6,754 bases of DNA from an uncultured Coriobacteriaceae bacterium (GTDB lineage: Bacteria; Actinomycetota; Coriobacteriia; Coriobacteriales; Atopobiaceae), in contig UWSJ01000091.1 in assembly GCA_900549525.1 (NCBI GenBank), forward strand, positions 1 through 6,754, written 5' to 3'. The notes below the pieces were generated by a model. That model was given only the letters and a program-made list of their open reading frames with translations. It did no database searches and was not told the origin of the DNA. The position numbers were made by a program, and so were the translations under genes. Shown here one piece after another: positions 6,264 through 6,754 of the stretch (positions are counted from its first letter, which is position 1; the number at the start of each line of letters is the position of its first letter).

Positions 6264-6271
6264 GAGGAGGA
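6264..6271 (+). promoter_or_regulatory. Strong ribosome binding site of serC
   Basis: GAGGAGGA ends 6-7 nt before the ATG at 6278, a near-perfect Shine-Dalgarno sequence that fixes the start codon. It follows the leader hairpin almost directly. Confidence 0.8.
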
Positions 6272-6277
6272 AGCTCC

Positions 6278-6754
6278 ATGGCACGTGTGTTCAACTTCAA
6301 CCCCGGCCCGGCGGCGCTACCCGAGTCGGTACTGCGCGAGGCTCAGGAAGAGCTGCTCGACTATCGCGGATGCGGCATGAGCGTGCTCGAGATGAGCCAT
6401 CGCTCTGCCACCTACCAGGATATCTTCGACGACACCGAGGCCACGCTCAGACGCGTGCTCAACGTCCCCGACTCGTACCGCGTGCTGTTCCTCCAGGGCG
6501 GCGCCACCCTCGAGTTCGCCGGCATCCCCATGAACCTCATGCGCACGGGACGCGCAGGCTACGTCGTGTCGGGCAACTTCGCCAAGAAGGCCTACGTCGA
6601 GGCCCAGAAGTACGGCGAGGCCGTCAAGCTCGCCACGAGCGAGGACACGGACTTCGACCGCATCCCCAACCTCCAGCCGGTGGAGGAGGCGGCCACGAAG
6701 GGCGACCTCGACTACGTCTACATCTGCCAGAACAACACCATCTTCGGCACGATG
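6278..6754 (+). CDS. serC: Phosphoserine aminotransferase SerC (3' end outside window)
   Basis: The first 159 codons are present; the full enzyme is about 360 residues. SerC is a cytosolic PLP enzyme that converts 3-phosphohydroxypyruvate and glutamate to phosphoserine and 2-oxoglutarate, the second step of serine synthesis. In some bacteria it also serves vitamin B6 synthesis. Recognisable signatures are the N-terminal FNFNPGPAALP (5-15), GMSVLEMSHRS (33-43) with the substrate-phosphate pair H41-R42, LFLQGGATLEF (70-80), whose GGAT lies at the PLP phosphate loop, SGNFAKKAYVEAQKYG (98-113) with F101 where E. coli has the PLP-stacking Trp, and the PLP-contacting QNNTIFGT (151-158). The PLP-binding lysine, expected near residue 195-200, lies beyond the right edge. 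The LFLQGGA variant is the one I associate with Firmicutes and Bacteroidetes-like SerC. It is transcribed away from the YfhO operon and shares only the intergenic region with it. A serA gene downstream is common but not visible here. Confidence 0.97.
   Translation, partial: MARVFNFNPGPAALPESVLREAQEELLDYRGCGMSVLEMSHRSATYQDIFDDTEATLRRVLNVPDSYRVLFLQGGATLEFAGIPMNLMRTGRAGYVVSGNFAKKAYVEAQKYGEAVKLATSEDTDFDRIPNLQPVEEAATKGDLDYVYICQNNTIFGTM

Larger units (their letters stand above)
6097..6277. other. Divergent intergenic region between the YfhO gene and serC
   Basis: These 181 bp separate two oppositely oriented genes and must hold both promoters. The stretch about 6118-6140 is a clear AT-rich island (AAACTAAATAATCATA) in very GC-rich surroundings, on the YfhO side. 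Nearer serC lie a TATCCT box, an inverted repeat CCCGTC (6190-6195) / GACGGG (6216-6221), and a stable hairpin. No open frame with a convincing start is seen here. Confidence 0.8.

Noticed and set aside
1..6754. CRISPR arrays, tRNA/rRNA genes, insertion sequences, toxin-antitoxin or phage-defence genes
   Set aside because: Looked for on both strands; no repeat-spacer pattern, cloverleaf, transposase or defence domain was seen, and nearly all bases are accounted for by five ordinary genes.

Overview
The window looks like a piece of chromosome from a high-GC Gram-positive bacterium, most likely a member of the Coriobacteriia (Olsenella/Atopobium/Collinsella type). Coding DNA is strongly GC-rich with G/C-ending codons. 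The SerC is of the E. coli/Firmicutes type, not the type I associate with Mycobacterium or Streptomyces. A YfhO-family membrane protein and a phasin-like/UbiB-like gene pair also fit. This assignment is inference from gene content; no rRNA or other phylogenetic marker is present. There are no tRNAs, rRNAs, CRISPR arrays, insertion sequences or phage genes.

Layout: about 91% of the window (6096 down to 1) is a tight run of four genes on the minus strand. In transcription order these are: (1) a large YfhO-family GT-C type membrane protein (6096-3463, GTG start); (2) a 458-residue protein made of two tandem, individually complete HAD phosphatase domains (3466-2090), which overlaps the first gene by 4 bp (ATGA); (3) after an 80-bp gap with a GC-rich hairpin, a 128-residue phasin-like protein (2009-1623); (4) 6 bp further on, an AarF/ABC1/UbiB-family atypical kinase (GTG start at 1616) that runs off the left edge after 538 codons. 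At the right, separated by a 181-bp divergent intergenic region, serC (phosphoserine aminotransferase) starts on the plus strand at 6278 and runs off the right edge after 159 codons.

Working together: the ATGA overlap couples yfhO and the double HAD gene, and the phasin-like gene's stop codon overlaps the ribosome binding site of the kinase gene. These are two translationally coupled pairs that may form one transcript. YfhO proteins move lipid-linked sugars onto surface polymers outside the membrane. UbiB-family kinases act on or near membrane lipids/isoprenoids, and COG3937-type phasin-like proteins are small amphipathic partners often found beside them. An envelope- or lipid-related theme is therefore plausible, but the HAD substrate is unknown. 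serC is an unrelated housekeeping gene for serine and possibly vitamin B6 biosynthesis.

The most unusual item is the in-frame double HAD enzyme: two halves about 57% identical by hand alignment, both with complete catalytic motifs, and with a 26-bp exact DNA repeat exactly 660 bp apart. Next are the phasin/UbiB pair in a lineage not known to me for making polyhydroxyalkanoate or ubiquinone, and a 6-bp GAAA-tetraloop hairpin directly before the serC ribosome binding site. I did not find convincing evidence for an entirely new system. The rest reads as ordinary chromosomal DNA.
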